The position numbers and the translations under genes are program-made. Below, one piece after another: positions 1 through 6,990 of a stretch of DNA of 64,000 nt; positions within the stretch are counted from its first letter, which is position 1, and the number at the start of each line of letters is the position of its first letter. This stretch comes from an uncultured bacterium (GTDB lineage: Bacteria > Bacillota > Clostridia > Lachnospirales > Lachnospiraceae): the NCBI GenBank assembly GCA_947651225.1, contig CANSYK010000014.1:1-64000 (forward strand), given 5' to 3'. Below the pieces are notes generated by a model, which ran no database searches, was not told the DNA's origin, and saw only the letters and a list, made by a program, of their open reading frames with translations.

Positions 1-144
1 CTGTCCGTCAGACCAGAGGTTTGCCATCCGGCTTCCTTCAGATTCCATCTCACGGTGGACACCCTTGCCATTGGCTGTAAGTTTCCCACTATCAGGGCAC
101 TTTACGGACTTACACCGATTAGATTACGCCCATGCTGGGCGAAC
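1..144 (-). mobile_element. Group II intron (class C), 5' part of domain I, cut by window edge
   Basis: On the minus strand this reads as the 5' end of a bacterial group IIC intron: GTTCGCCCAGCATGGGCG at the start, then AAGGGTGTCC, ATGGAATCTGAAGGAAGC, GGCAAACCT and GGTCTGA in the same order as in the domain I core of well-studied group IIC introns such as the Oceanobacillus iheyensis one (recalled, not searched). The first intron base pairs with + position 144. The rest, including any reverse transcriptase ORF, lies left of the window. It sits directly behind a stem-loop plus T-tract, the usual group IIC target. The + frame is also open here, but I regard that as a shadow. Confidence 0.85.
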
Positions 145-147
145 TAC

Positions 148-175
148 AAAAGAAAAAGGAATGCAATGCATTCCC
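148..175 (-). terminator. Rho-independent terminator of yhaM
   Basis: Minus strand: a GGAATG/CATTCC stem (158-175) followed by TTTTTCTTTT, starting 7 nt after the yhaM stop codon. It also appears to be the insertion target of the group IIC intron, which starts 3 nt after the T-tract. Confidence 0.8.
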
Positions 176-182
176 ATCTTCC

Positions 183-1142
183 TTATTTCCTTTTTTGTAT
201 GTAGCCTGAACTCTGACGGAGATTGGAATCTACATAACGGTTAAAACCAAGCCACTCCAGTGTAGGTTCTGCCTTATCATAAACTTCTGTTACCATCTCC
301 AGTTTTGCGTCCATATTGTCAGCATATGCCAGTGCAAGAGCCTCTGCCATCGCCGGTTTTTTGGGAGAACCGAACTCCAGCTCACCATGATGTGCCAGAA
401 TACAGTGGCGAAGCTCTGCTGCCAGTGTTTTAGGAAATCCAGGAATCAGTTCTGCTTCTTTTCCAATCAGCTCTGCTCCCAGAAAAATATGTCCCAAAAG
501 CTGCCCATCATCTGTATATTCATTTGCCGGAAATTCTGAAATTTCCCACATTTTTCCTACATCATGAAAAAGCGCCGCCGTAATCAGCAAATCCCTATCA
601 ATTATCGGATAACAGGACGCCACAAAACTGCATATTTTTGCAACCGCAAGTGTATGCTGCAAAAGCCCGCCCACAAACGCATGATGAACAGATTTCGCTG
701 CCGAATGCTGTTTAAACTCTGTAATAAAATTGGTATCTTCAATAAAATATTTTTCTGCCAGCTTTCTTAAATGAGGCTCAGTAATTGTCATAACTACTTT
801 CTTTAATTCCTGATACATTTCCTCACGATTATACTTGGAAGACGGAATATATTCTGCAGGATCATATTCTCCCTCCTGTGCCTTGCGGATACGGCTGACA
901 TTAACCTGACGGCTTCCCTGAAAGGAAGTCACCATGCCATCTGTCATAATAAAATCCATGGAATCAAAATCATCAATTCCATTATTCAATTCCCACACTT
1001 TGGCATCAATAATACCTGTTTTATCCTGTAACAACAATGAATAATATGTCTTTCCTGCCTTCGTCTTTAATATCTGCTTGGATTTGCACAGATATATCCC
1101 AAAAAACTTATTTCCTTCTTTGTACTCTTCAATATAAGTCAT
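183..1142 (-). CDS. yhaM: 3'-5' exoribonuclease, YhaM family (OB fold + HD domain)
   Basis: 319 aa, close to the size of Bacillus YhaM (about 314 aa). The N-terminal ~90 residues form an OB-type nucleic-acid-binding fold (GKTYYSLLLQDKTGIIDAK). The remainder is a metal-dependent HD domain with H163 in GGLLQHTLAV, the H193-D194 doublet in ALFHDVGK, and a downstream AHHGELEFG. Family members degrade RNA and DNA 3' to 5' in the cytoplasm with Mn or Co. It appears monocistronic and ends in the terminator at 148-175. The ATG at 1142 has only a weak ribosome site. The family call is firm; the physiological substrate is not deducible. Confidence 0.9.
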   Translation of the reverse strand: MTYIEEYKEGNKFFGIYLCKSKQILKTKAGKTYYSLLLQDKTGIIDAKVWELNNGIDDFDSMDFIMTDGMVTSFQGSRQVNVSRIRKAQEGEYDPAEYIPSSKYNREEMYQELKKVVMTITEPHLRKLAEKYFIEDTNFITEFKQHSAAKSVHHAFVGGLLQHTLAVAKICSFVASCYPIIDRDLLITAALFHDVGKMWEISEFPANEYTDDGQLLGHIFLGAELIGKEAELIPGFPKTLAAELRHCILAHHGELEFGSPKKPAMAEALALAYADNMDAKLEMVTEVYDKAEPTLEWLGFNRYVDSNLRQSSGYIQKRK

Positions 1143-1193
1143 AATTCTGCCACAGGCCGCTATACGGCACTCCTTTCTCTAAAGAAAGTAAAT

Positions 1194-1219
1194 GCGAAAC
1201 ACTAAAAACTAGTTTCGCA
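1194..1219 (-). terminator. Possible terminator after the sigK 3' half
   Basis: A GCGAAAC...GTTTCGC inverted repeat about 60 nt downstream of the sigK stop codon. On the minus strand it is followed by a T-rich but interrupted stretch (ATTTACTTTC), so termination strength is uncertain. Confidence 0.4.
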
Positions 1220-1280
1220 TCAATTGTCTATATTGCATCATATCACATTTCCTCATTCCATACAAGTACCGTCTTTAAAA

Positions 1281-1647
1281 CTACTCCTGTTTTTCATAGC
1301 ATTTCCGCAGCTTCTCCAGTGCCTTTTTCTCAATTCTTGACACATAAGAACGTGAAATCCCATACATCTGTGCTATCTCACGTTGTGTTTTTTCTTCTCC
1401 TCCATTTAATCCATACCTCATCCGGATAATTTCCTGCTCCCGTTTACTTAATGCCTGCCCTACATATTCCTCCAGCCGTGAAATATCCTCCTCCCGTGTC
1501 ACACGCTCCACCACATCTTCATCCACATACTCAATCACATCAATCAGGCTGATTTCATTGCCTTCTTTATCTGATCCAATAGAGTCATACAGATAAACAT
1601 CCTTCGCTGTCTTTTTTTCTGAGCGGAGCATCATCAGAAGCTCATTA
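1281..1647 (-). CDS. sigK: RNA polymerase sigma factor SigK, C-terminal part (interrupted gene, 3' half)
   Basis: C-terminal part of the mother-cell sporulation sigma factor: the end of region 2 (NELLMMLR), then GSDKEGNEISLIDV, then region 4 with LSKREQEIIRMRYGL and the helix-turn-helix KTQREIAQMYGISRSYVSRIEKKAL. It aligns with Bacillus SigK from just after the ARCIE-NE position. No ribosome site precedes the first in-frame ATG (1634), so it is probably not translated alone. In-frame codons continue upstream to the TAA core at 1645-1647, where the skin-like element begins. After excision, T1647 would follow the GA at 6633-6632 and complete one frame. Confidence 0.92.
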
Positions 1648-1662
1648 GCTGCCCAACTAAGA

Positions 1663-1670
1663 TGACAACA
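1663..1670. other. attP-like arm, sigK 3'-half side
   Basis: TGACAACA, 15 nt from the TTA core (1645-1647). It is a perfect inverted match to the arm at 6606-6613, which also lies 15 nt from its core. In the excised circle the two would form a symmetric site of 8+15+3+15+8 bp. Confidence 0.7.
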
Positions 1671-1692
1671 GTTAGGAACACATCATATGATC

Positions 1693-2610
1693 TCAGTGTT
1701 CCCCTGTATCTTTCCTGTTCTCCATTCCTTTTTTCCTTATTACAAATATGCATATTATCAGCAGAATACATACAATAATAACGCTGAATAATATCAGATA
1801 TTTCCATCTATCTAATGGTGTTTTTAATTTTAATTCTGGATTACCACCAAATAGCCCTTGCTCTGCAATTGCTCTTAACTCCTCTTCGGTGTATTCTTCA
1901 AAATGATTATCTATTTCCTTAATATAATCCGATAATTCATACACCTTGCCTTCTTCCCCGCCAATTGTTTCAAGGACAGTAGTAAATGTCGCTTCATATG
2001 GCATAACATATTCCTTATTATCAGCATCCTGTACATAGATTAAGTTCATATTATAAAACGGCAGGTAAATTGTTTTTACATCTGCAATATCATCCCCAAA
2101 ATTTTGCCTTATCATTGACTTGATTGACTGCATATCATCAGCGGCATAAACGCAATCTTCGCCAAAAAATATGCCATATACCTCATACTTTGTATCCTCT
2201 TTTTGCAGAAAAATGGATGCATATGTTCCCGCCATAGTCTGTGCAGGGATGTACCACTTATTTTTCCATATAATAAGCTTGGAAAAATCGCCATCATATT
2301 TCTTGTAATCCGCAATCATCCGAAAATCATACGGCATATCCCATAATGGAATAGCATTTTCCATGTCGCATGATGCAAGCTGCATTCCCAAATCCTCTTT
2401 CGCAACATCTTTTTTCTCTTTTGTGCTAATCTCTTTTTGTACAATATCTTTTGCCTCTTGTTCCATTTCACTGCACATCTCTTCATAAGTATCCAGCCAG
2501 ATTTTGTTTTCTTTTGCACTCGCTGCAGATTTGGTAACAAGTATACTGCTTAAAAGCAGTAATATCACGAGAATTTTTCCACAATGTTTTGTTTTATTTG
2601 GTTTCTTCAT
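1693..2610 (-). CDS. Secreted, C-terminally membrane-anchored protein of unknown function
   Basis: 305 aa, not recognised. The N-terminus is a signal peptide (KHCGKILVILLLLSSIL, then an AASA cleavage region). A hydrophobic segment near residues 268-292 (YLILFSVIIVCILLIICIFVI) is followed by a positive tail, RKKGMENRKD. The predicted topology is an extracytoplasmic domain of about 235 residues held by a C-terminal anchor. The segment before the anchor is acidic and helical (YTEEELRAIAEQGLF). A good ribosome site (GGAGGGAGAAT) precedes the ATG. It is the last gene on the recombinase strand of the skin-like element, ending 45 bp inside its border. In a mother cell it could act at the forespore-facing membrane, but that is speculation. 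Confidence 0.7.
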   Translation of the reverse strand: MKKPNKTKHCGKILVILLLLSSILVTKSAASAKENKIWLDTYEEMCSEMEQEAKDIVQKEISTKEKKDVAKEDLGMQLASCDMENAIPLWDMPYDFRMIADYKKYDGDFSKLIIWKNKWYIPAQTMAGTYASIFLQKEDTKYEVYGIFFGEDCVYAADDMQSIKSMIRQNFGDDIADVKTIYLPFYNMNLIYVQDADNKEYVMPYEATFTTVLETIGGEEGKVYELSDYIKEIDNHFEEYTEEELRAIAEQGLFGGNPELKLKTPLDRWKYLILFSVIIVCILLIICIFVIRKKGMENRKDTGEH

Positions 2611-2748
2611 ATTCTCCCTCCATTCTGTTAAAAACTGTTACTATACACTTTGTATAATAAACGTTACGTAGATTTAACTGCTGCTTATATTTAAGATAAC
2701 GAACAGAAGAAGAAATTTGATGCATTATAAATAAAAAACCTACTGACT

Positions 2749-4374
2749 TTATTGATAAATCATTACCGCACTCTCCCCATCCCAGAAAATCTCTTTAATC
2801 ACCTTGGCAAGAATCTCTTTCCTTTTCGCTGCCGGAAGTTTATCAAACAGTCCTCTGTCCATGGAAATTATCTTTTCTGCCAGCCCTTCGTCTATAACTT
2901 TATTCACTTTTGCTGACTGTCGGATTTCTTCTTGCCTGGCTTGCTCTTTTAATGCTTCCTGCTCCTCATTTAGCTGATTAATTTTCTGTAAAATAATATC
3001 TGTCGTAATTTCATTGGTACTTTTCCCAAGCGCTGCCAACAATGTTTCTATCTGCTTCCTATTACTTTTCATCTGTTGTTTGAAAACAGTCCCTTCTGGT
3101 TGCAAATGAATCATTTTTTCCAGCCTTCTTATTTCTTTTTCTAAAAATGTATTCTCTGTCAGCACTTTGTCTGCCAGCATAAAAACTTCATCCGCCACCA
3201 ACAGATCCAGCCGGTGGCCTGGAATATTTTTCATCTGGCAAAGAGTCCCTCTGCTCTTTTCTTTTTTTTCACATACATAAAAATAATGTAAAGTTCCATC
3301 TCTTGCCCTCCTGGAACTTTTCGGGCGCATAAATGAATTACAACAGGCACAACGGACGATTCCAGAAAACAACGCCTCATTCTTCTGAGGGCTTCGATAC
3401 GATAATTTTCTATTGCTCCTTATTTTATTTTGAACCTCTATCCATGTCGCAGAATCTATAATTCCCATATGCTCTCCAACAGAAACCACCCAATCCCCTA
3501 CTGCATTCTGTCTCTGTACTCTTCCTTTTCCATTATTTTTATTATAGGCAATCAACCCATGCTTCCCATCAAATAACGTATTCTCTGCATAAACACCATA
3601 CCCCTTTTCCTTTAAAAAATCCCATGCCCTCCCATCTGCAACACAATACACCGGATTCACCAGGATTGACCGCAAGACATATCTGCCGTAATATTTTCCA
3701 TTTCTAGTATGATAATTTGCGTTCATCAGATAAGCCTCCAATTTTGTCAGAGAACCAAGTTCTATGTACTTTCCATAAATCAGTCTTACCATTTCCACTT
3801 CTTCCGGTCTCTGCATCAGCATAAAATAGCTTCTCTTCTTCCCTGTCATATCCCCATGCACAACCTGCCTGCTTTCAAACCCCAAAGGTGTGCTGCCACC
3901 AAGCCATCTACCCGTTTTTGCCAGAGCATACATATTATCTGTAATTCGTTCCGCAATCGTTTCCCTCTCTAATTGGCTGAAAACCGAGCTAATCATCATC
4001 ATAGCCCTTCCCATAGGATTACGCGTATCAAAAGCTTCCTTTACACTGATAAACTCCTTATGCCATTCTGTCAACTGTTCAATCAGATTAGAAAAATCAC
4101 GCACATTTCTGGATACCCTGTCCAGCCGATAGCAAATCAGCATATCTATATTGTCCTCTTCAATATCCCGTAACATCCTCTGCATTTCCGGGCGCTCCAG
4201 GCTCTTCCCTGAAACGCCTTCATCTTTGTATACCCGTATTTCCCACTCCCCCTCTGGAAAATAATCCTCCACATATTTTTTACATGCGCTAATCTGATTC
4301 TGAACAGATTCTCCCTTTCCGGTAAACTTGCTTTTACGTGCATATAATGCAATCCTTACTTTTCTCCCCTGCAT
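2749..4374 (-). CDS. Large serine recombinase of the skin-like element (SpoIVCA-type)
   Basis: 541 aa. An N-terminal resolvase/invertase catalytic domain (residues 1-150) has the nucleophile S15 in LYARKSKFTGKGES and the YRLDRVSRNVRDF and SQLERETIAERI motifs. A recombinase domain follows (WLGGSTPLGFES), then a zinc ribbon (CACCNSFMRP ... CEKKEKSRGTLC, roughly residues 340-385) and a C-terminal coiled coil. This is the usual large serine integrase plan. It overlaps the preceding 62-aa ORF by 19 nt, suggesting translational coupling. By position it should be the enzyme that excises the element from sigK during sporulation. A sigma-E-like promoter lies upstream. Confidence 0.93.
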   Translation of the reverse strand: MQGRKVRIALYARKSKFTGKGESVQNQISACKKYVEDYFPEGEWEIRVYKDEGVSGKSLERPEMQRMLRDIEEDNIDMLICYRLDRVSRNVRDFSNLIEQLTEWHKEFISVKEAFDTRNPMGRAMMMISSVFSQLERETIAERITDNMYALAKTGRWLGGSTPLGFESRQVVHGDMTGKKRSYFMLMQRPEEVEMVRLIYGKYIELGSLTKLEAYLMNANYHTRNGKYYGRYVLRSILVNPVYCVADGRAWDFLKEKGYGVYAENTLFDGKHGLIAYNKNNGKGRVQRQNAVGDWVVSVGEHMGIIDSATWIEVQNKIRSNRKLSYRSPQKNEALFSGIVRCACCNSFMRPKSSRRARDGTLHYFYVCEKKEKSRGTLCQMKNIPGHRLDLLVADEVFMLADKVLTENTFLEKEIRRLEKMIHLQPEGTVFKQQMKSNRKQIETLLAALGKSTNEITTDIILQKINQLNEEQEALKEQARQEEIRQSAKVNKVIDEGLAEKIISMDRGLFDKLPAAKRKEILAKVIKEIFWDGESAVMIYQ

Positions 4375-4544
4375 AGCCTCTCCTTCACCTGCTGAATCAC
4401 CTTTTCTGCTTCATATTTAGATAACTCTTCACTAAAAAACACCGCTTCTATATAAGCAATCTGCATTTCCTGAAAGGACTTCAGCAGCTTTTCATGATTT
4501 ACAGGCACATCTGAATGGCATATATTAATGGAACCCTCTGGCAT
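4356..4544 (-). CDS. Small 62-aa protein coupled to the skin recombinase; candidate excision (directionality) factor
   Basis: 62 aa, no recognisable domain, mostly charged and helical (LLKSFQEMQIAYIEAVFFSEEL, then KYEAEKVIQQVKERL). A proper ribosome site (GGAG, then 6 nt to ATG) makes translation credible, and its 3' end overlaps the recombinase start by 19 nt. Large serine integrases need a separate directionality factor to excise, and in C. difficile skin a small element-encoded protein does this (known). This ORF is the only other small gene next to the recombinase, so that role is a fair inference. It could instead be a leader ORF that sets recombinase translation. Confidence 0.6.
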   Translation of the reverse strand: MPEGSINICHSDVPVNHEKLLKSFQEMQIAYIEAVFFSEELSKYEAEKVIQQVKERLCRGEK

Positions 4545-4575
4545 AATCCACTCCAGTTTATTTTACGATTACTTT

Positions 4576-4604
4576 ATTTTATGAATTACTGCTTGTTACT
4601 ATTC
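4576..4604 (-). promoter_or_regulatory. Sigma-E-like promoter for the skin recombinase operon
   Basis: Minus strand: -35 GAATAGT (4598-4604), a 14-nt spacer, then -10 CATAAAAT (4576-4583). These match the mother-cell sigma-E consensus KMATATW-N14/15-CATACAHT at 6 of 7 and 7 of 8 positions. The -10 lies about 31 nt upstream of the 62-aa ORF start. The -35 coincides with GTTACTATTC, which also ends repeat family A, so chance or repeat origin should be kept in mind. Confidence 0.55.
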
Positions 4605-4645
4605 ATGCTTCACAATTCCTCCCTAATATGCTAATATATTAGTAA

Positions 4646-4674
4646 TTGCGTAGGCGTAGTAAATAATATATAAC
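4646..4674 (+). promoter_or_regulatory. Putative promoter of the EAL-domain gene
   Basis: TTGCGT, a 17-nt spacer and TATAAC, about 35-50 nt upstream of the possible starts. The AT-rich dyad CTAATATGCTAATATATTAG sits just before it. Moderate match to a vegetative promoter. Confidence 0.4.
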
Positions 4675-4723
4675 TACTGTACTGGCTGATAACACACAGC
4701 CGATAGAAATGGGGTATTATAGT

Positions 4724-6472
4724 ATGACACATTATGAAAAGGCAGAACAACTTTTGCATCAGCAATATCACTGTTCACAGTCTTTATTCGGGGCATTTGC
4801 AGATGATTTCGGATTAGATTTAAAAACTGCATTTAAAATCAGTACCTGTTTTGGCGGAGGAATGCGCCAAGGAGGCACTTGCGGCTGTATTACGGGAGGG
4901 TTGCTGGTACTTGGAATGGCATTGGGCTTTTATGATTCTCAGAACAGAGAACTGGAGGTATACGGCAATCAAAAAACAGAAGAATTCATAAACCGCTTTA
5001 CCGAAAAAATGAACGGAGTAACTAACTGCCGGGATATTTTAGGAAAGGACATTTCAAAGCCAAATGAAATGGCAGAAATCCGAAAAGAAGGGCTTATTTT
5101 ACAAAAATGTCCTAATGCAATAAAAATATGCATTGAAATACTGGAAGACATTCTTGCAAAACATTTTAAGCACATCAAAGAAACCAGCATCAATCTGGAA
5201 GATATTCCAGAAGATGATGAAATTCAACTAGTCCTGAAAAGCATAAGCAAGCTTCGTCGTTTCCGAAGGAATGTCAACAATCTTCTATTCTCCACCACAA
5301 AGGATGTTGGCTTTATTCAGTTTGATATCAGAAAATTTAAAATTATCAATGACTTATATGGGGAAAAGTTTGGAGATGAAATACTGGACTTTATCAAGAA
5401 ACAGCTAAAAGAATGCTGTAATGAAAACCAATTTTTTATCAATCTTCGCAGCGATGTTTTTATGGTGGTAACAGAATATGATAACACAGAATACCTTGTC
5501 AATTTCATACATCAACTGGATAAGAAGATCGGTTCTTTTAAAGACATCGAACTTCATATGACATACGGTATCTATACGGTGGAGGACAAATCAATAGAAC
5601 TTCGACAGATGGAAGACCGTGCCGCCATGGCAAGAAAAGCTGCAAAAAACAATATTTTAACAAATATTTTGTTTTATAAAGAACAATTTAAAGTTTCTTT
5701 GTACAACAAAAAATTTATTGAAGAGAACATGCAGGCTGCGATTACTGAAAATCAATTTCTAATGTACCTGCAGCCAAAATACAGCATTGCCAAAAATGAA
5801 ATTATAGGAGCAGAAGCCCTTGTCAGATGGCGCCATCCAGAACGTGGAATGATTTACCCGGATCAGTTCATTCCTGTTATTGAGGAAAACGGATTTATAC
5901 GGAAAGTTGATTATTACATATGGGAAAGGGCATGCCGTTTTATTAAAAAATGTGGAAACATTGGCATCACAACCTGTCCAATTTCTGTCAATGTATCAAG
6001 AGTCCATCTACAAGACAATGAATGTATTGAGGTTCTTTCTGATTTGATAAAAAGCAACCACATTCCAAAGTCTCTGTTAGAGCTGGAAATAACGGAAACA
6101 GCCGGCAACCAACAGGTAAGCATGAAAGCCCTGGAACTGAAAGAGGAAGGCTTCACCTTGTTAATGGATGATTTTGGAAGCGGTTACTCTTCCTTAAATA
6201 TTCTTTTGGAAACTCCTTTTGATGTTATCAAACTAGACAAAAAGTTTATCGAAAATATGATGGTATCTGGAAAAGGAAAGCTTATTTTAGAACAAGTCGT
6301 TTCTATGTCTAACAAACTGGATCTGGGACTGTTAGCAGAAGGCGTAGAAACCCAGGAACAGGTAGAACTGCTGCAAAACATTGGCTGTGATCAGGTGCAA
6401 GGTTACTATTATGCCAAGCCAATGCCGGAAGATGAATTTTTTGAACTCTTAAAACAACAATACGCCATATAA
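4724..6472 (+). CDS. C_GCAxxG_C_C domain + degenerate GGDEF + EAL c-di-GMP phosphodiesterase-type protein
   Basis: About 582 aa (a start at 4709 would add 5 residues; neither start has a strong ribosome site). The N-terminus (to ~residue 130) is a C_GCAxxG_C_C redox/metal-type domain: CSQSLFGAF, TCFGGGMRQGGTCGCITGG. A GGDEF-like domain follows, with RSDVF where the signature should be, so no cyclase activity is expected. The C-terminus is an EAL domain with intact signatures (EALVRWRHP, DDFGSGYSSL, KLDKKFI, LLAEGVET), so c-di-GMP hydrolysis is likely. It lies inside the skin-like element, divergent from the recombinase. I know of no such fusion in a skin element. It may couple redox state to c-di-GMP level or to excision, which is inference only. 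Confidence 0.85.
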   Translation: MTHYEKAEQLLHQQYHCSQSLFGAFADDFGLDLKTAFKISTCFGGGMRQGGTCGCITGGLLVLGMALGFYDSQNRELEVYGNQKTEEFINRFTEKMNGVTNCRDILGKDISKPNEMAEIRKEGLILQKCPNAIKICIEILEDILAKHFKHIKETSINLEDIPEDDEIQLVLKSISKLRRFRRNVNNLLFSTTKDVGFIQFDIRKFKIINDLYGEKFGDEILDFIKKQLKECCNENQFFINLRSDVFMVVTEYDNTEYLVNFIHQLDKKIGSFKDIELHMTYGIYTVEDKSIELRQMEDRAAMARKAAKNNILTNILFYKEQFKVSLYNKKFIEENMQAAITENQFLMYLQPKYSIAKNEIIGAEALVRWRHPERGMIYPDQFIPVIEENGFIRKVDYYIWERACRFIKKCGNIGITTCPISVNVSRVHLQDNECIEVLSDLIKSNHIPKSLLELEITETAGNQQVSMKALELKEEGFTLLMDDFGSGYSSLNILLETPFDVIKLDKKFIENMMVSGKGKLILEQVVSMSNKLDLGLLAEGVETQEQVELLQNIGCDQVQGYYYAKPMPEDEFFELLKQQYAI

Positions 6473-6486
6473 TTTCATAACACATA

Positions 6487-6519
6487 AAAAGGGCATCACT
6501 TGCACTGGTGCTCTTTTTA
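6487..6519 (+). terminator. Terminator of the EAL-domain gene
   Basis: GGGCATCA/TGGTGCTC stem with a 7-nt loop, flanked by A and T runs (AAAAA...TTTTTAT), 14 nt after the stop codon. Still inside the element. Confidence 0.75.
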
Positions 6520-6576
6520 TGCGTTTCAAAACCGCCAGATAGTAATATACTTTTTTAAATTACTATCTGCAACGAT

Positions 6577-6903
6577 TTACACACATGACCAAAAATTTCC
6601 AGCCATGTTGTCAATTTGCTGTCTCGCCTTATCAATACACCTTGCTGCATAAGTTGCAAGCCTGATATTTTTCGTATCATCAAAGGTATCGATTCCCTTA
6701 ATCAGACCAATCGTTCCAATGGAGATTAAATCATCCATATCTTTATCTCCCATATTATATTTCCTGGCAATATACGCTACCAGCCTTAAATTTTTTTCAA
6801 TCAGGCAATTTCTTGCACTGCGGTCCCCAGCACGACATTTTGCTATGCATTCTTTTTCTTCTTTTGCACTCAGGGGTTTTGGAAAAGATTGCACCACAGA
6901 CAC
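6577..6903 (-). CDS. sigK: RNA polymerase sigma factor SigK, N-terminal part (interrupted gene, 5' half)
   Basis: The ORF starts at GTG 6903 with AAGGA 12 nt upstream; a TAA lies 18 nt before it in frame and no ATG is available. It carries FPKPLSAKEEKE, then region 2 of sigma-70 factors (KNLRLVAYIARKY, DLISIGTIGLIKGIDTF, RLATYAARCI). True sigK sequence ends with the GA at 6633-6632. The last 17-18 codons come from the element, so the present product would be a nonfunctional 108-aa fragment. Bacillus pro-SigK has about 20 extra N-terminal residues before the FPQPLS motif; here only 6 residues precede FPKPLS, so there is no pro-sequence, as in C. difficile. Confidence 0.92.
   Translation of the reverse strand: MSVVQSFPKPLSAKEEKECIAKCRAGDRSARNCLIEKNLRLVAYIARKYNMGDKDMDDLISIGTIGLIKGIDTFDDTKNIRLATYAARCIDKARQQIDNMAGNFWSCV
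6606..6613. other. attP-like arm, sigK 5'-half side
   Basis: TGTTGTCA, 15 nt from the core at 6629-6631. It is the inverted partner of the arm at 1663-1670. Confidence 0.7.
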
Positions 6904-6990
6904 CTCTAAATGATATCCTTATATCCTATGCAAATCGGTGCGTGTCCGTGCTTTTCCAACAAATTTCTACGCAAGAACGCCTGTCCTTAT

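Larger units (their letters stand above)
1648..6631 (-). mobile_element. skin-like intervening element in sigK, about 4.98 kb
   Basis: The element lies between the two sigK halves at the same codon position where Bacillus subtilis and Clostridioides difficile carry skin (known biology). Both junctions contain TAA on the minus strand (complement of 1645-1647 and 6629-6631). Joining there gives ...ARCI-D-NELLMMLR... in frame. Exactly 15 nt inside each core lies an inverted arm (TGACAACA at 1663-1670, TGTTGTCA at 6606-6613), as in a serine-integrase attP. Content: a membrane-anchored protein, a serine recombinase, a 62-aa ORF, and a divergent GGDEF/EAL protein. There are no phage structural genes, so it is far smaller than the roughly 48 kb and 15 kb elements of B. 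subtilis and C. difficile. Excision itself is inferred. Confidence 0.9.

Noticed and set aside
1..201. Plus-strand open frame at the left edge
   Set aside because: Minus-strand sequence fits group IIC intron domain I; the frame ends in no known protein.
1281..6903. sigK as a decayed pseudogene
   Set aside because: Both halves are intact, in frame across a shared TAA, and flanked by attP arms and a matching recombinase.
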